In this document: in pieces, positions 56,876-64,000 of the stretch | Layout of the letters: each line of letters begins with the position of its first letter | Numbering within the stretch: the first letter of the stretch is position 1 | Origin: Pseudomonas aegrilactucae | GTDB lineage: Bacteria; Pseudomonadota; Gammaproteobacteria; Pseudomonadales; Pseudomonadaceae | Assembly (NCBI RefSeq): GCF_019168305.1 | Contig: NZ_JAHTBI010000053.1 | Coordinates: 51,136-115,135 of the forward strand | Direction: 5' to 3' | Length of the DNA stretch: 64,000 nucleotides | Program-made: the position numbers and the translations under genes | Notes under the pieces: generated by a model | Seen by the model: the letters and a program-made list of their open reading frames with translations, nothing else | What the model was told of the DNA's origin: nothing | Databases searched by the model: none

Positions 56876-57695
56876 AGCGGGTGAACTCCAGTGAGAATCC
56901 TTGTTTGCGCGGGATGCCACCCGCCAGCAGGCTGCTCTGGTCTTCCTCGATGCTGGTCAGGCACCAGTTGCCCAGTACCTCGCCGTAGCCGGTGGTCAGG
57001 CTCAGCGGCTGCAGTTGCCGGCCAATGCTGCGCAGCGTCTGCAACTGGCCGAGCCCGCTCTTGGCGCCGGGGAAGATCGTGCCCCTGAGGGTGATGCGCT
57101 CTTCGCCCAGCCCCACGGCCTGTTGCGCCGGGCTGCGCGTCAGGCGCTCCTGGCCGGCCCAGCGAAAGCGGGTCTGGCGGCGCAGTTCGTCGAAGGTCGC
57201 GGTGTCGAGGTTGAAGTAGTAAGGCTGCGCCTGCGCCTGCAACGACTGCAGGATCAGCAGGTGCGGGAACGGCTTGACCACCTCGGCCGCCGGTGTGGCC
57301 ACCGGGGCAAAACTGCCGGTGGGCAGCAGGTTGCTCAGCGAGGGGCTGATACGGCCTGCCACCCGGTTGATGGCAACGGCGGCCTTGGCCACCTTCTGCT
57401 CGAAGACCACGATACGTTCTTTTACCAGCGCGACCTTCGCCACTGCGTGGCTGTACCTGTCCAGCACCTTGTTGACGCCCTTCTGCGCACGGTTGATGGC
57501 GCGCATCGTACGTTGCAGCCTGGCGCCGATCAGGGGCCCGACGTAGGGGATGTCCTCGAGCGCGGCGGCGGCTTCGGAGATATCGCTGATGGCGCCGGTC
57601 AGGGGCTCCAGCATCTCGTCGGCACTGCGCCGTCCCGCCTCCCCCGCTGCAATCAGCGCCCGCAGGGCTGAGTGCAGGTGGTCCATGTAGGTCAT
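56850..57695 (-). CDS. Tail protein gpU-like, with a long N-terminal extension
   Basis: A 281-residue protein. The C-terminal part (about 150-281) matches P2 gpU, a tail-end protein of about 159 residues (RFRWAGQERLTRSPAQQAVGLGEERITLRGTIFPGAKSGLGQLQTLRSIG). The first ~135 residues are a helical extension with DISEAAAALEDIPYVGPLIGARLQRTMRAINRAQ, not seen in P2 gpU as I recall. Function of the extension is unknown; it may join the tape measure end to the tube. Confidence 0.85.
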   Translation of the reverse strand: MTYMDHLHSALRALIAAGEAGRRSADEMLEPLTGAISDISEAAAALEDIPYVGPLIGARLQRTMRAINRAQKGVNKVLDRYSHAVAKVALVKERIVVFEQKVAKAAVAINRVAGRISPSLSNLLPTGSFAPVATPAAEVVKPFPHLLILQSLQAQAQPYYFNLDTATFDELRRQTRFRWAGQERLTRSPAQQAVGLGEERITLRGTIFPGAKSGLGQLQTLRSIGRQLQPLSLTTGYGEVLGNWCLTSIEEDQSSLLAGGIPRKQGFSLEFTRYGDDLQNV

Positions 57696-57704
57696 GGCAG
57701 CTCC

Positions 57705-59462
57705 TTAAACGTGGGTTGGGTCGGCCAACTGGCGATTGGCGGCCATGCGCGTCATCTCGTCGAACTGACGACGCACGATGGGCTCGATGTCGAGGGCCAG
57801 TTGAGCCGGGTCTGTGACGCTGCCCTGAACGGTGATGGGCATGTTCGGGGCGAAGGTGATCTGCTGGGTGATCGGCGCTGGCTGAACACTGGCCAGCGGT
57901 ATCGCTGGAGGCAGCGACGCCAGTGCAGTGGGCTGCGAAGTGGCAGGGTTGAGCGTGCGCGTCACGTTACCCAGCACCGGCACAGCAGGTACCTGGAAGT
58001 CGCCACTGAAAACGGCGGGCCCGGAGGTGGAGGTGGAGGTGGCGCTGCCCTGCCCGCTCAGGGGCAGGGCAGCGGGGAAGACGACCCGCTGGCTGATCGA
58101 GTGGGGCTGAACACCTGTCGGCGCAGCCGCCGGGGGCAGCGACGGCAGTACCGTAGGCGGCGAAGCGACAGGGCTGGGCCAGCGCGTCACGTTGCCCGGC
58201 ACCGGCCCGGCACGCACCTGACGCTCGCCACTGGAAACTGCGGCCCTGGGTTCTTCGCAGATGCAGGCGCCGCTTTTGACCGAGCCGGCCTTGAGCCCAT
58301 CCTTGCACTCATCGCCGCGCTGGTCGCCTGCGGCGCCGGCCGTTGCCCCCCCTCCAAAAGGTGCGAGCACGCTCGCCCCCTCCAGCGTGAACCTGCCCTT
58401 CCAGGCTTGTTCAGCGGCCTGCCCCGGCGCCTGGTTTGCGCCAAACCAGCGCTTGTCCATCCAACCGGACATGCTCTGGCCTGTGCCTTGCCCTTTATCC
58501 GCGATCAGCAGGCTGGGGGGCGCCGTCGCCGGCATCCGGGTGAGATGGGTAATCGTATCGAATGCAGGTACTGGAGCAGCCTCGGTGCGCAACAGCGAAA
58601 CAGGCTTGGGGGGTACAGACCGCTCACTGCCGGTTTGCGAGGCTGCCGGGTCGTCATACCAGAAATCTACCGCCAATCGACCGAGTTTCTCGCCCGCCAG
58701 CCCTCCCAGCATTTCAGCATACGGAACGAGTGCCTTGTTTTTGAAACGGCTTTCGGCGAGGTATCCCGCCAGCGTCGTGCCGATCAGCCCGCCCACGGTC
58801 TCGCCGTACTCCAGGGCCTTGTCTCTATCAGATTGGTCGCTAAAGTATGTGAGGCCTATCTTGATCGCGGACTCGGCGGCACCCACACCAACGTTCGCCA
58901 TATTGAGCGATCCAAACATGCCCGGGGTACGCTTGCCCCTGCTGGGAGGGCCGCCAGGTCCAGCCGATGAACCCGGATCGGGTGGCCAATCACCGCGCGT
59001 ATCGAGCAGATCACGCCGTGCACCACCCGATGGCATGCGCATCGCCGGCGACCCCAGCAGAATCTGCTGCCAGGCCGCCCTGTCCATCACCCCGGATGTC
59101 GCCTGCGCCGCACCTTGTGGTGGCATCGGCGCTTGCGCGACGGGAAAGGGATTTTCCGACGGCACCAGCGACTGATAGTGCTCACGCAGTGCGACCAGTG
59201 CCTGCACCTGCTGACGCAGCAGATCCAGATTGGCCTGCAGGTAAGGCTGGAGCGCGTTCGATGCCGCCGCCCCCCTGTCATGTGCCACCACCAGCTCATC
59301 GCCCAGGTGAATGGCCTGACCGATCATGTTGTCCAGCAGCCTGGCGTTGCTGCTTATGCGCTCCAGTTGCCGGATTCGGTCCTCGACCGTCCTGAACGCG
59401 GCACCCAGGGTCCAGCTGACCGAGGCACCGATGACCAGCTCCAATGCTGGTTTGCTTGCCAT
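57705..59462 (-). CDS. Tape measure protein, P2-like module
   Basis: A 585-residue tape measure protein. It begins ASKPALELVIGASVSWTLGAAFRTVEDRIRQLERISSNARLLDNMIG, the tape-measure-like helical start. A Gly-rich central part is near AAESAIKIGLTYFSDQSDRDKALEYGETVGGLIGTTLAGYL. The C-terminal third carries a diverged tandem duplication of about 70 residues (57815-58248). The tube length predicted at 0.15 nm per residue is about 88 nm, a rough inference. It lies between gpE' and gpU as in P2. Confidence 0.9.
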   Translation of the reverse strand: MASKPALELVIGASVSWTLGAAFRTVEDRIRQLERISSNARLLDNMIGQAIHLGDELVVAHDRGAAASNALQPYLQANLDLLRQQVQALVALREHYQSLVPSENPFPVAQAPMPPQGAAQATSGVMDRAAWQQILLGSPAMRMPSGGARRDLLDTRGDWPPDPGSSAGPGGPPSRGKRTPGMFGSLNMANVGVGAAESAIKIGLTYFSDQSDRDKALEYGETVGGLIGTTLAGYLAESRFKNKALVPYAEMLGGLAGEKLGRLAVDFWYDDPAASQTGSERSVPPKPVSLLRTEAAPVPAFDTITHLTRMPATAPPSLLIADKGQGTGQSMSGWMDKRWFGANQAPGQAAEQAWKGRFTLEGASVLAPFGGGATAGAAGDQRGDECKDGLKAGSVKSGACICEEPRAAVSSGERQVRAGPVPGNVTRWPSPVASPPTVLPSLPPAAAPTGVQPHSISQRVVFPAALPLSGQGSATSTSTSGPAVFSGDFQVPAVPVLGNVTRTLNPATSQPTALASLPPAIPLASVQPAPITQQITFAPNMPITVQGSVTDPAQLALDIEPIVRRQFDEMTRMAANRQLADPTHV

Positions 59463-59490
59463 AATGTTCCCCTATGCGTGCGCGACACGC

Positions 59491-59902
59491 TCACTCCGTG
59501 AGCCACCAGACCATGTCGGCAAACGACATGGTCATGATCTCGGTGGCAGAAAAATTCAGCTCACGGGCAAGCCGCTTGGCGGCCACCTTCTGCAGGGAGG
59601 GGTCAAAGCTCGTCGTCTTGCACCAGGCGAAAATAGCCTGCCTGCAAGCGGCTGTAGTCCTTGAGCGCCAGGCCCTCCAGGTCCTTGACGCCCACCTCGG
59701 CAAGCGAGGCGAACAGGTTCAGCTCGCGCTGCTCGTCGTCACCGCTGGCGGCGGACTGCGCAGCACGAATGTCGCGCACCGTAGGCGAGCGCAACGACAG
59801 GCTGTCGACCTTGATGCCGTTGGCTTCGCTCGGCCTGGTCAGCGTCACCGCCACACCATCGGCGCCCAGCTTCAACCAGCTGGGCATTTTTGCTTGAGTC
59901 AT
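59491..59902 (-). CDS. Tail chaperone gpE+E' long form by +1 frameshift (P2-like module)
   Basis: The zero-frame gpE (59603-59902) ends GAG CTT TGA C. A +1 slip at CTT TGA C (59602-59608) places the ribosome in the frame GAC CCC TCC. That frame stays open to 59491 and adds 38 residues (DPSLQKVAAKRLARELNFSATEIMTMSFADMVWWLTE). This is the gpE+E' arrangement of P2 tails, where the C-terminal part is needed to load the tape measure. In P2 the shift is -1; here the geometry needs +1. Confidence 0.75.
59602..59608 (-). other. Candidate +1 frameshift site CTT TGA C in gpE
   Basis: On the minus strand the bases CTTTGAC, with TGA as the in-frame stop of gpE, are identical to the programmed +1 site of the release factor 2 gene prfB. 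No strong Shine-Dalgarno-like stimulator is seen upstream (the nearest is GACGAG). Confidence 0.65.
59603..59902 (-). CDS. Tail assembly chaperone gpE, short form (P2-like module)
   Basis: A 99-residue protein (MTQAKMPSWLKLGADGVAVTLTRPSEANGIKVDSLSLRSPTVRDIRAAQS) with the gpE-type 'LRSPTVRDIRAA' motif. It parallels the Mu-like module's 'LRRPTVQEVRAI'. It is 9 bp after the tube gene. It stops at TGA (59603-59605), the same codon that sits in the candidate frameshift site. Confidence 0.88.
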   Translation of the reverse strand: MTQAKMPSWLKLGADGVAVTLTRPSEANGIKVDSLSLRSPTVRDIRAAQSAASGDDEQRELNLFASLAEVGVKDLEGLALKDYSRLQAGYFRLVQDDEL

Positions 59903-59911
59903 GGGGGCTCC

Positions 59912-60421
59912 TTACAGGCCAAGGGCCGAACGTTGAGCGGCCAACTGGTCGACACCGTCGATCACGCGCTTCATGCCGACCGGGTCGATCTCGTAGATCA
60001 GGCGACCGCCGACTTCCAGCTTGTAGTAGGTGACGCCGACGGTGTGCTTGATCTCGGCCTTGTCACCGGCCTTCCAGTCGCCCATGTCGACTTCCTTGAG
60101 CGAACCGCGCAGGGTCACGATCACCGGGGTGATGGCGCCCTTGAGGCCCTTGAAGGCACCGCGGAAGGTGCCGTTGAAGGCGTTGCCGTCGGCCAGGCCG
60201 AAGAACTTCAGCGACTCGCGGCGTACGCCGGTGGTGGTAAAGCCGGCTTCCTGTTTTTCCATGCCCATGTCCATCTCGACCGGCATGTCCATGCCGCCCA
60301 CACGGTGCTCTTCCATCTTCAGGGTGAGCTTGGGCAGGGTCAGACTGGTGACGTCGCCCTGGAAGCTGGTGCCATCGACGAACAGGTTCAGGTTTGCCAG
60401 GGTTTCGGGAATCATTGCCAT
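59912..60421 (-). CDS. Major tail tube protein (P2 gpFII)
   Basis: A 169-residue major tail tube protein of the P2 FII family: MAMIPETLANLNLFVDGTSFQGDVTSLTLPKLTLKMEEHRVGGMDMPVEMDMGMEKQEAGFTT. The C-terminal part is typical (ITPVIVTLRGSLKEVDMGDWKAGDKAEIKHTVGVTYYKLEVGGRLIYEID). It polymerises into the inner tube. A GGAG site precedes the ATG. Confidence 0.95.
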   Translation of the reverse strand: MAMIPETLANLNLFVDGTSFQGDVTSLTLPKLTLKMEEHRVGGMDMPVEMDMGMEKQEAGFTTTGVRRESLKFFGLADGNAFNGTFRGAFKGLKGAITPVIVTLRGSLKEVDMGDWKAGDKAEIKHTVGVTYYKLEVGGRLIYEIDPVGMKRVIDGVDQLAAQRSALGL

Positions 60422-60433
60422 GTTGTGTGCTCC

Positions 60434-61600
60434 TTACGCTGCGTTATCGAGAACTTCGGTCAGCCACTGGTTGGTGACCTCGACGCGGAAGTTGGGGTTT
60501 TCGGCCGGCGGTACGTCGGTGAAGCGGATGTTCCAGTACACCTTGCCCTGCTCCAGCTGGCTGGCGCTGTTGAGTTCCGGGTCGGCGAACACCTCGAAGT
60601 TGATGATCGCGCCCTGGGCCTTGAGGTCGCGCATGAAGGCCTGCAGGCCCTCGGTCACGTCCTTGACGTAGGTGGCGGTGATCGAGCGGTCGACGGCCCA
60701 TTTGTGCCCGTAGAGGATCGCGTCCATCACGATGTCCATGGTGCGCACACGGGTGACGAAGGCCCATTTCGGGTCGCTGCTCAGGGTACGGTTGCCCCAC
60801 AGGCGATAGCCGTCATCGCGGATGATGGTGGTGATGTTGGCGTTGTTGAGCAGGTTGGCGCGGCAGGTCTCGTCGCCGTCGAGGAACTCGATCGGGCGGG
60901 TGGTGCCGGTGATGCCGACGAACTCCTTGTTCGAGGGCGAGGCCCAGAAGCCATACTCGTTGTCGGTCCAGGCGAACAGGCCGGCAACCCAGGCCGAGGC
61001 CGCTGCATCGACCGTGGCATTGGCGCTGGTGTCCCAGTACTGCACGCCGGGGTCGACCATGAACGCGCGCTTGGCGCCGAAGTTTTCGGCGTAGGCCAGG
61101 GCGGCTTCGTCCGTGGTACCAGGGCCGTCGATGATGGCCAGGCCGCGCAGCTTGTCAGCCAGGGCGACCAGCGCGGTGCCGACGGCCTGGGTGGCGCTGT
61201 GTTTTGGGGTGACCAGCAGGCGTGGCTGGGCGTTGAAACGGCTCTTGCCGTCGAGCAGGGCCTGCAGGCCGGTGCGCTTGCCGTCGGCCAGCACGCTGCC
61301 GATGATGGCCGAGGCTTGCTCGGCTGCGTCGGCCACCTTGGCCACGCCGCAGGCAACGATGACCGCCTTGGCCCGTTGGTAGATGGCCTGGCAGGCACGG
61401 GTGATGGCCGCGTCGGCGCCGAAGGCAGCGATGGCTTCACGCTCGCTGGTAATCAGTACCAGGTCGTTGAACTTGGCGCTGGCGGTCGGGCCTTCGGTGA
61501 AGGTGTCCACCAGCCCGATGATCGAGGACGACGGCAGCGCGATGGTGCGGGCGCCGGTGTCGACGTTTGTTACGGTGACGCCGTGAAAGAAACCACTCAT
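60434..61600 (-). CDS. Tail sheath protein (P2 gpFI)
   Basis: A 388-residue contractile sheath of the P2 FI family: MSGFFHGVTVTNVDTGARTIALPSSSIIGLVDTFTE. The middle has the conserved SHSATQ-like region (PKHSATQAVGTALVALADKLRGLAIIDGPG). The C-terminal sheath core is MDIVMDAILYGHKWAVDRSITATYVKDVTEGLQAFMRDLKAQGAI, and it ends in FRVEVTNQWLTEVLDNAA. It differs in family from the Mu-like sheath at 53286-54782. Confidence 0.95.
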   Translation of the reverse strand: MSGFFHGVTVTNVDTGARTIALPSSSIIGLVDTFTEGPTASAKFNDLVLITSEREAIAAFGADAAITRACQAIYQRAKAVIVACGVAKVADAAEQASAIIGSVLADGKRTGLQALLDGKSRFNAQPRLLVTPKHSATQAVGTALVALADKLRGLAIIDGPGTTDEAALAYAENFGAKRAFMVDPGVQYWDTSANATVDAAASAWVAGLFAWTDNEYGFWASPSNKEFVGITGTTRPIEFLDGDETCRANLLNNANITTIIRDDGYRLWGNRTLSSDPKWAFVTRVRTMDIVMDAILYGHKWAVDRSITATYVKDVTEGLQAFMRDLKAQGAIINFEVFADPELNSASQLEQGKVYWNIRFTDVPPAENPNFRVEVTNQWLTEVLDNAA

Positions 61601-61622
61601 GGGAATGCTCCAGAAACGAGAA

Positions 61623-61641
61623 GGCCCCGCAATGCAGGGCC
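61623..61641 (-). terminator. Hairpin before the P2-like sheath gene (inner copy)
   Basis: On the minus strand, an 8-bp stem GGCCCTGC / GCGGGGCC (one G-T pair) and a 3-base loop in the gap between fibre chaperone and sheath. It has no long T run, so it is more likely a processing or stability hairpin. Confidence 0.4.
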
Positions 61642-61664
61642 AAGAAGGGTGAAACCAGAATGAG

Positions 61665-61688
61665 AAAGCCCCGATAGTGCGGGGCTTT
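61665..61688 (-). terminator. Hairpin overlapping the end of the second tail fibre chaperone gene
   Basis: On the minus strand a stem AAGCCCCG / CGGGGCTT followed by TCTC, spanning the stop region of the 61687-62121 gene. Its position matches the hairpin after the other fibre chaperone gene (44431-44453). Confidence 0.55.
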
Positions 61689-62121
61689 ATTGGGTTTGCT
61701 CGGCGATCCAGGGCGGCACCAAAGGACGCCCGGCCGGACTGGGGAACTGGAGCGCTAGCGGCCAGTCGCGCAACTCCTGCCGGTAGGCCAACAGCTTGGC
61801 GAACTGCTCAGTTGTCAGCTTGGTCGGCCGCTGCATGTCCAGCTCATCGCGGTGACGGGTTACAAGCCATTCGGTCGACGACACTTCGGCGTCACGCCAG
61901 GCTCGCTCAGTGGCGGCCAGCTCCTCGGCCGTCAGCTCGACCTTGGGCGGGTCGATCAGGATCGGGAGACCTCCGGCGTCATGACTGCGTATCTTCCCGG
62001 CTGGCGGGCTTGCAACCACCTCCAGAAATCTCTCCTCGGAGATTTCTACCGCATCACCAGGGATGTCGGAGTGAATTTTCGAAAGGTAAGTTGCACCCGT
62101 CGAGGGGCTGTAGTAACGCAT
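61687..62121 (-). CDS. Tail fibre assembly chaperone, P2-like module
   Basis: A 144-residue protein (MRYYSPSTGATYLSKIHSDIPGDAVEISEERF). The C-terminal half matches the other Tfa: TERAWRDAEVSSTEWLVTRHRDELDMQRPTKLTTEQFAKLLAYRQELRDWPLALQFP then PLVPPW. GGAGG lies 6 bp before the ATG at 62121; an upstream start at 62151 would overlap the fibre end. It presumably folds the fibre encoded at 62135 and beyond. Confidence 0.85.
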   Translation of the reverse strand: MRYYSPSTGATYLSKIHSDIPGDAVEISEERFLEVVASPPAGKIRSHDAGGLPILIDPPKVELTAEELAATERAWRDAEVSSTEWLVTRHRDELDMQRPTKLTTEQFAKLLAYRQELRDWPLALQFPSPAGRPLVPPWIAEQTQ

Positions 62122-62134
62122 AGAAACCTCCTTT

Positions 62135-64000
62135 TCAGTTCCCAATCGCAAGCCACATCAGCGGCGGAGTATTTGACGGCGCGGTCGCTGCAATCAGACC
62201 TGTATCACTCGCGACGACGTTCTGTGCCCAGGTGAACTCTGTTTTGGACGTTGCCCGGCATGCGGCCAGATACGTCCCCCCGCGCGTGTCAAGGGTCCCA
62301 CTCCCAAACATTGCAAGTGCGGCGTTCGGGAAAGCCAGCGGGAATGAAGCGGTTTTCAGGCCCGGCCCTGCCGAGGTAGAGGCCATCCCCCACTGAAGAA
62401 TCAGTCCACCCAGCCACGATGGAAAGACTATGTAACCGTTGGTCGTGAGGCGGATTGAGAAACCATTGCGCACCTTCTTCGGCGTGACGATCGTCGCGTC
62501 ATCGGCTCCGGTGTTGACCTGTGCCTGAGTAGCGATCTTTCCGGTTGTTAGCACTTCTTCCCAGTCCGTCCAGGTGCGTCCCGACGTATAGGTGCGAACT
62601 GCAATTTTAGGGGCGCCTCCTGCAAGCCCTGAAATCAGGGTCTGTGCCAAGTGGCCGGATGAACCAAGGCCCGCGACTACCATGCTGTGCCGTTGTGATA
62701 CGTTCCACCCTGGCGGGATATTCACTAATTCCGCAAACGCCGTAAGGTAGTTCCCCGGAACCATGAAATTGTTCATGTCGGTTTCAGATGTAACGATGGC
62801 CGCACCAATACCAAACGACGCCGGGCTGAGCAGTGCTCCGGCCGTCAAGTCCAAGGGGCCGGATTGCTTGGGCGTATCAGCACCATTCCAGATCGGCACC
62901 CATGGCTTCCAGACGCCTGAATCGCATCGCCGGAAGAACATCCGGTCGTAGAGCCGGTCGATCATCAGTTGTGTTTCGCTTCTGGCAGTACCGCCGGTGT
63001 AACTCATGTGCAGGACCTGAGCCCCCTGGCTCACGGCTGGAACTACTGGTGGCAAGCCTCCAGTGGTTGAAGTCCCAACGCTGTAAAGGCCACCCACTTC
63101 GAGTGCGTCCAGCGAACCAGCGACAACGGGGGAGTTTCCACCCAGCCCGAACGATCCAGGCGAAAGCATCGCACCAATTGAAGCGTCTAAAGCATCGGTT
63201 TGTTTTGGCGTGTTCACACTGTTCCACAACTGCCCCCACTCCCCCCAGACACCAGTGCTCATGCGAGTTCTGAAAAATGCCATCGGAGTCCCCGCAGTCA
63301 ACGTGTCCCACAACTGCGTGGACATGTTGGAGCTGCCACGCTCCAAATGAAGCAAAGTCCCGTTGGGTACGGTTCCGCTACCAAAAGCGGGAGGATAGGA
63401 TGGCTTGGCTCCCGTACTGGTGATGGCAATCAAATAAACACCAGTTTCACGAATCTCGTCGATGTTGCCTCCAAAGTTGGCAGCGTTGGAGCCTATTCCA
63501 AAGTTCGCCATGATCGCCCGCACCGACGCTGCGTTGGCCAGTTTGGTACTGGTGTCGGTACCCGCCAACGTTGGCGCCGTCGGGGAGCCAGTCAACGCTG
63601 GACTTGCCAGCGGTGCCTTCAACGACAGCGCGGCGTTGACTTGAGTAGTTGTGAGCACATCGGTCAGCCCATAACCTGCCACGGTGGTCGGATTGGTGGC
63701 GGCCACGATACGGCCATACTTGTCGACAGTGACACTGCGATAGGTACCAGGTGCCACGCCTGTACGACCAAACGCCATTTCGAAAACAAGCGAAGAGACA
63801 CCCAGGGTAACTGGCGCATCGGTAACCAACTGCCAGGCGCTATCACCGTTATCCCCACCTTTTTCTACAAGCACCAGCAAACCGGGCGTGACTTTGGCAT
63901 TGGTATCCGCATCGGTACAGCGCGTCCAGGCACCACCCGCAACCACCAGATACAACCCATTATCCTTCCCCGCCGCCTGGTTCTTCACCAGCACCCGCGC
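62135..64000 (-). CDS. Tail fibre protein, P2-like module (5' end cut off by window)
   Basis: At least 621 residues; translation enters from beyond 64000. The visible part starts [23 protein letters not shown], a repeat typical of fibres. It has two copies of a fibre repeat ([31 protein letters not shown] and [31 protein letters not shown]). The C-terminal domain [36 protein letters not shown] is nearly the same as in the other fibre. The last ~90 residues, which probably set host range, differ in most places. The stop is followed 14 bp later by the fibre chaperone start. Confidence 0.9.
   Translation of the reverse strand, partial: ARVLVKNQAAGKDNGLYLVVAGGAWTRCTDADTNAKVTPGLLVLVEKGGDNGDSAWQLVTDAPVTLGVSSLVFEMAFGRTGVAPGTYRSVTVDKYGRIVAATNPTTVAGYGLTDVLTTTQVNAALSLKAPLASPALTGSPTAPTLAGTDTSTKLANAASVRAIMANFGIGSNAANFGGNIDEIRETGVYLIAITSTGAKPSYPPAFGSGTVPNGTLLHLERGSSNMSTQLWDTLTAGTPMAFFRTRMSTGVWGEWGQLWNSVNTPKQTDALDASIGAMLSPGSFGLGGNSPVVAGSLDALEVGGLYSVGTSTTGGLPPVVPAVSQGAQVLHMSYTGGTARSETQLMIDRLYDRMFFRRCDSGVWKPWVPIWNGADTPKQSGPLDLTAGALLSPASFGIGAAIVTSETDMNNFMVPGNYLTAFAELVNIPPGWNVSQRHSMVVAGLGSSGHLAQTLISGLAGGAPKIAVRTYTSGRTWTDWEEVLTTGKIATQAQVNTGADDATIVTPKKVRNGFSIRLTTNGYIVFPSWLGGLILQWGMASTSAGPGLKTASFPLAFPNAALAMFGSGTLDTRGGTYLAACRATSKTEFTWAQNVVASDTGLIAATAPSNTPPLMWLAIGN

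Noticed and set aside
59474..61663. 729-codon plus-strand open frame antisense to gpE, tube and sheath
   Set aside because: Same explanation; it lies opposite firmly identified P2-like tail genes and has no recognisable domain.

Overview
The window comes from a fluorescent pseudomonad of the Pseudomonas putida group. The evidence is protein-level similarity to P. putida housekeeping genes that I recognise from memory (TolQRAB/OprL, RuvABC, ProS, Kup, Fpr/FinR, RecA), a typical P. putida REP pair at 28667-28747, high GC with strong third-position GC bias, and a contractile-tail cluster next to cinA-recA, a known tailocin locus in pseudomonads. No search could be run, so species placement is inference.

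Layout. 1-2300: a partial oxaloacetate decarboxylase-like gene, a secreted PL1 pectate lyase and tRNA-Lys. 2354-9222 (minus strand): queC, queE and the cell-envelope Tol-Pal genes cpoB, oprL, tolB, tolA, tolR, tolQ and ybgC, closely spaced or overlapping. 9348-16808: ruvB-ruvA-ruvC, yebC, aspS, an FmdB-like zinc ribbon, an RHH protein, dps and a membrane protein carrying a cold-shock domain. 16876-17297: a MITE-like repeat bounded by a perfect 14-bp inverted repeat. 17325-23983: slyX, a HIT protein, an OprD-family porin, proS, a lipoprotein and dinB. 24158-24525: two tandem initiator tRNA-fMet units, each with its own promoter and terminator. 24727-28661: mprF and an AcvB/VirJ-like hydrolase, overlapping at ATGA, which look like a paired synthase and hydrolase for aminoacylated phosphatidylglycerol. 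28764-43292: kup, rimO, GNAT, a pseudouridine-synthase-like protein lacking the catalytic Asp, a DUF1456 protein, trmO, fpr/finR (divergent), dgkA, an ErdR-like regulator, a DTW protein, a PA3611-like secreted protein, a LOG-family protein, recX, recA (with a LexA box) and cinA.

43352-64000 (all minus strand): a continuous tailocin (headless phage tail) region. In transcription order it has a P2-like contractile-tail module (fibre, fibre chaperone, sheath, tube, gpE/E', tape measure, gpU, gpX, gpD). Only 17 bp separate this from a complete Mu-like contractile-tail module (gp37, gp38, sheath, tube, chaperone pair, tape measure, gp43-gp48, fibre, fibre chaperone), which is followed by a GH19 endolysin and an Rz spanin gene with an embedded Rz1. 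No capsid, terminase, portal or integrase gene is seen. The baseplate genes of the P2-like module, the holin and the regulator would lie beyond 64000.

The most interesting items are the two different recoding signals in the two tail-chaperone genes (CTT TGA C, identical in bases to the release-factor-2 +1 site, and a T TTT TTC -1 slippery site), the shared C-terminal receptor-binding region of the two fibres, the duplicated segment in one tape measure, the embedded Rz1 gene, the MITE-like repeat and the catalytically degenerate pseudouridine synthase.
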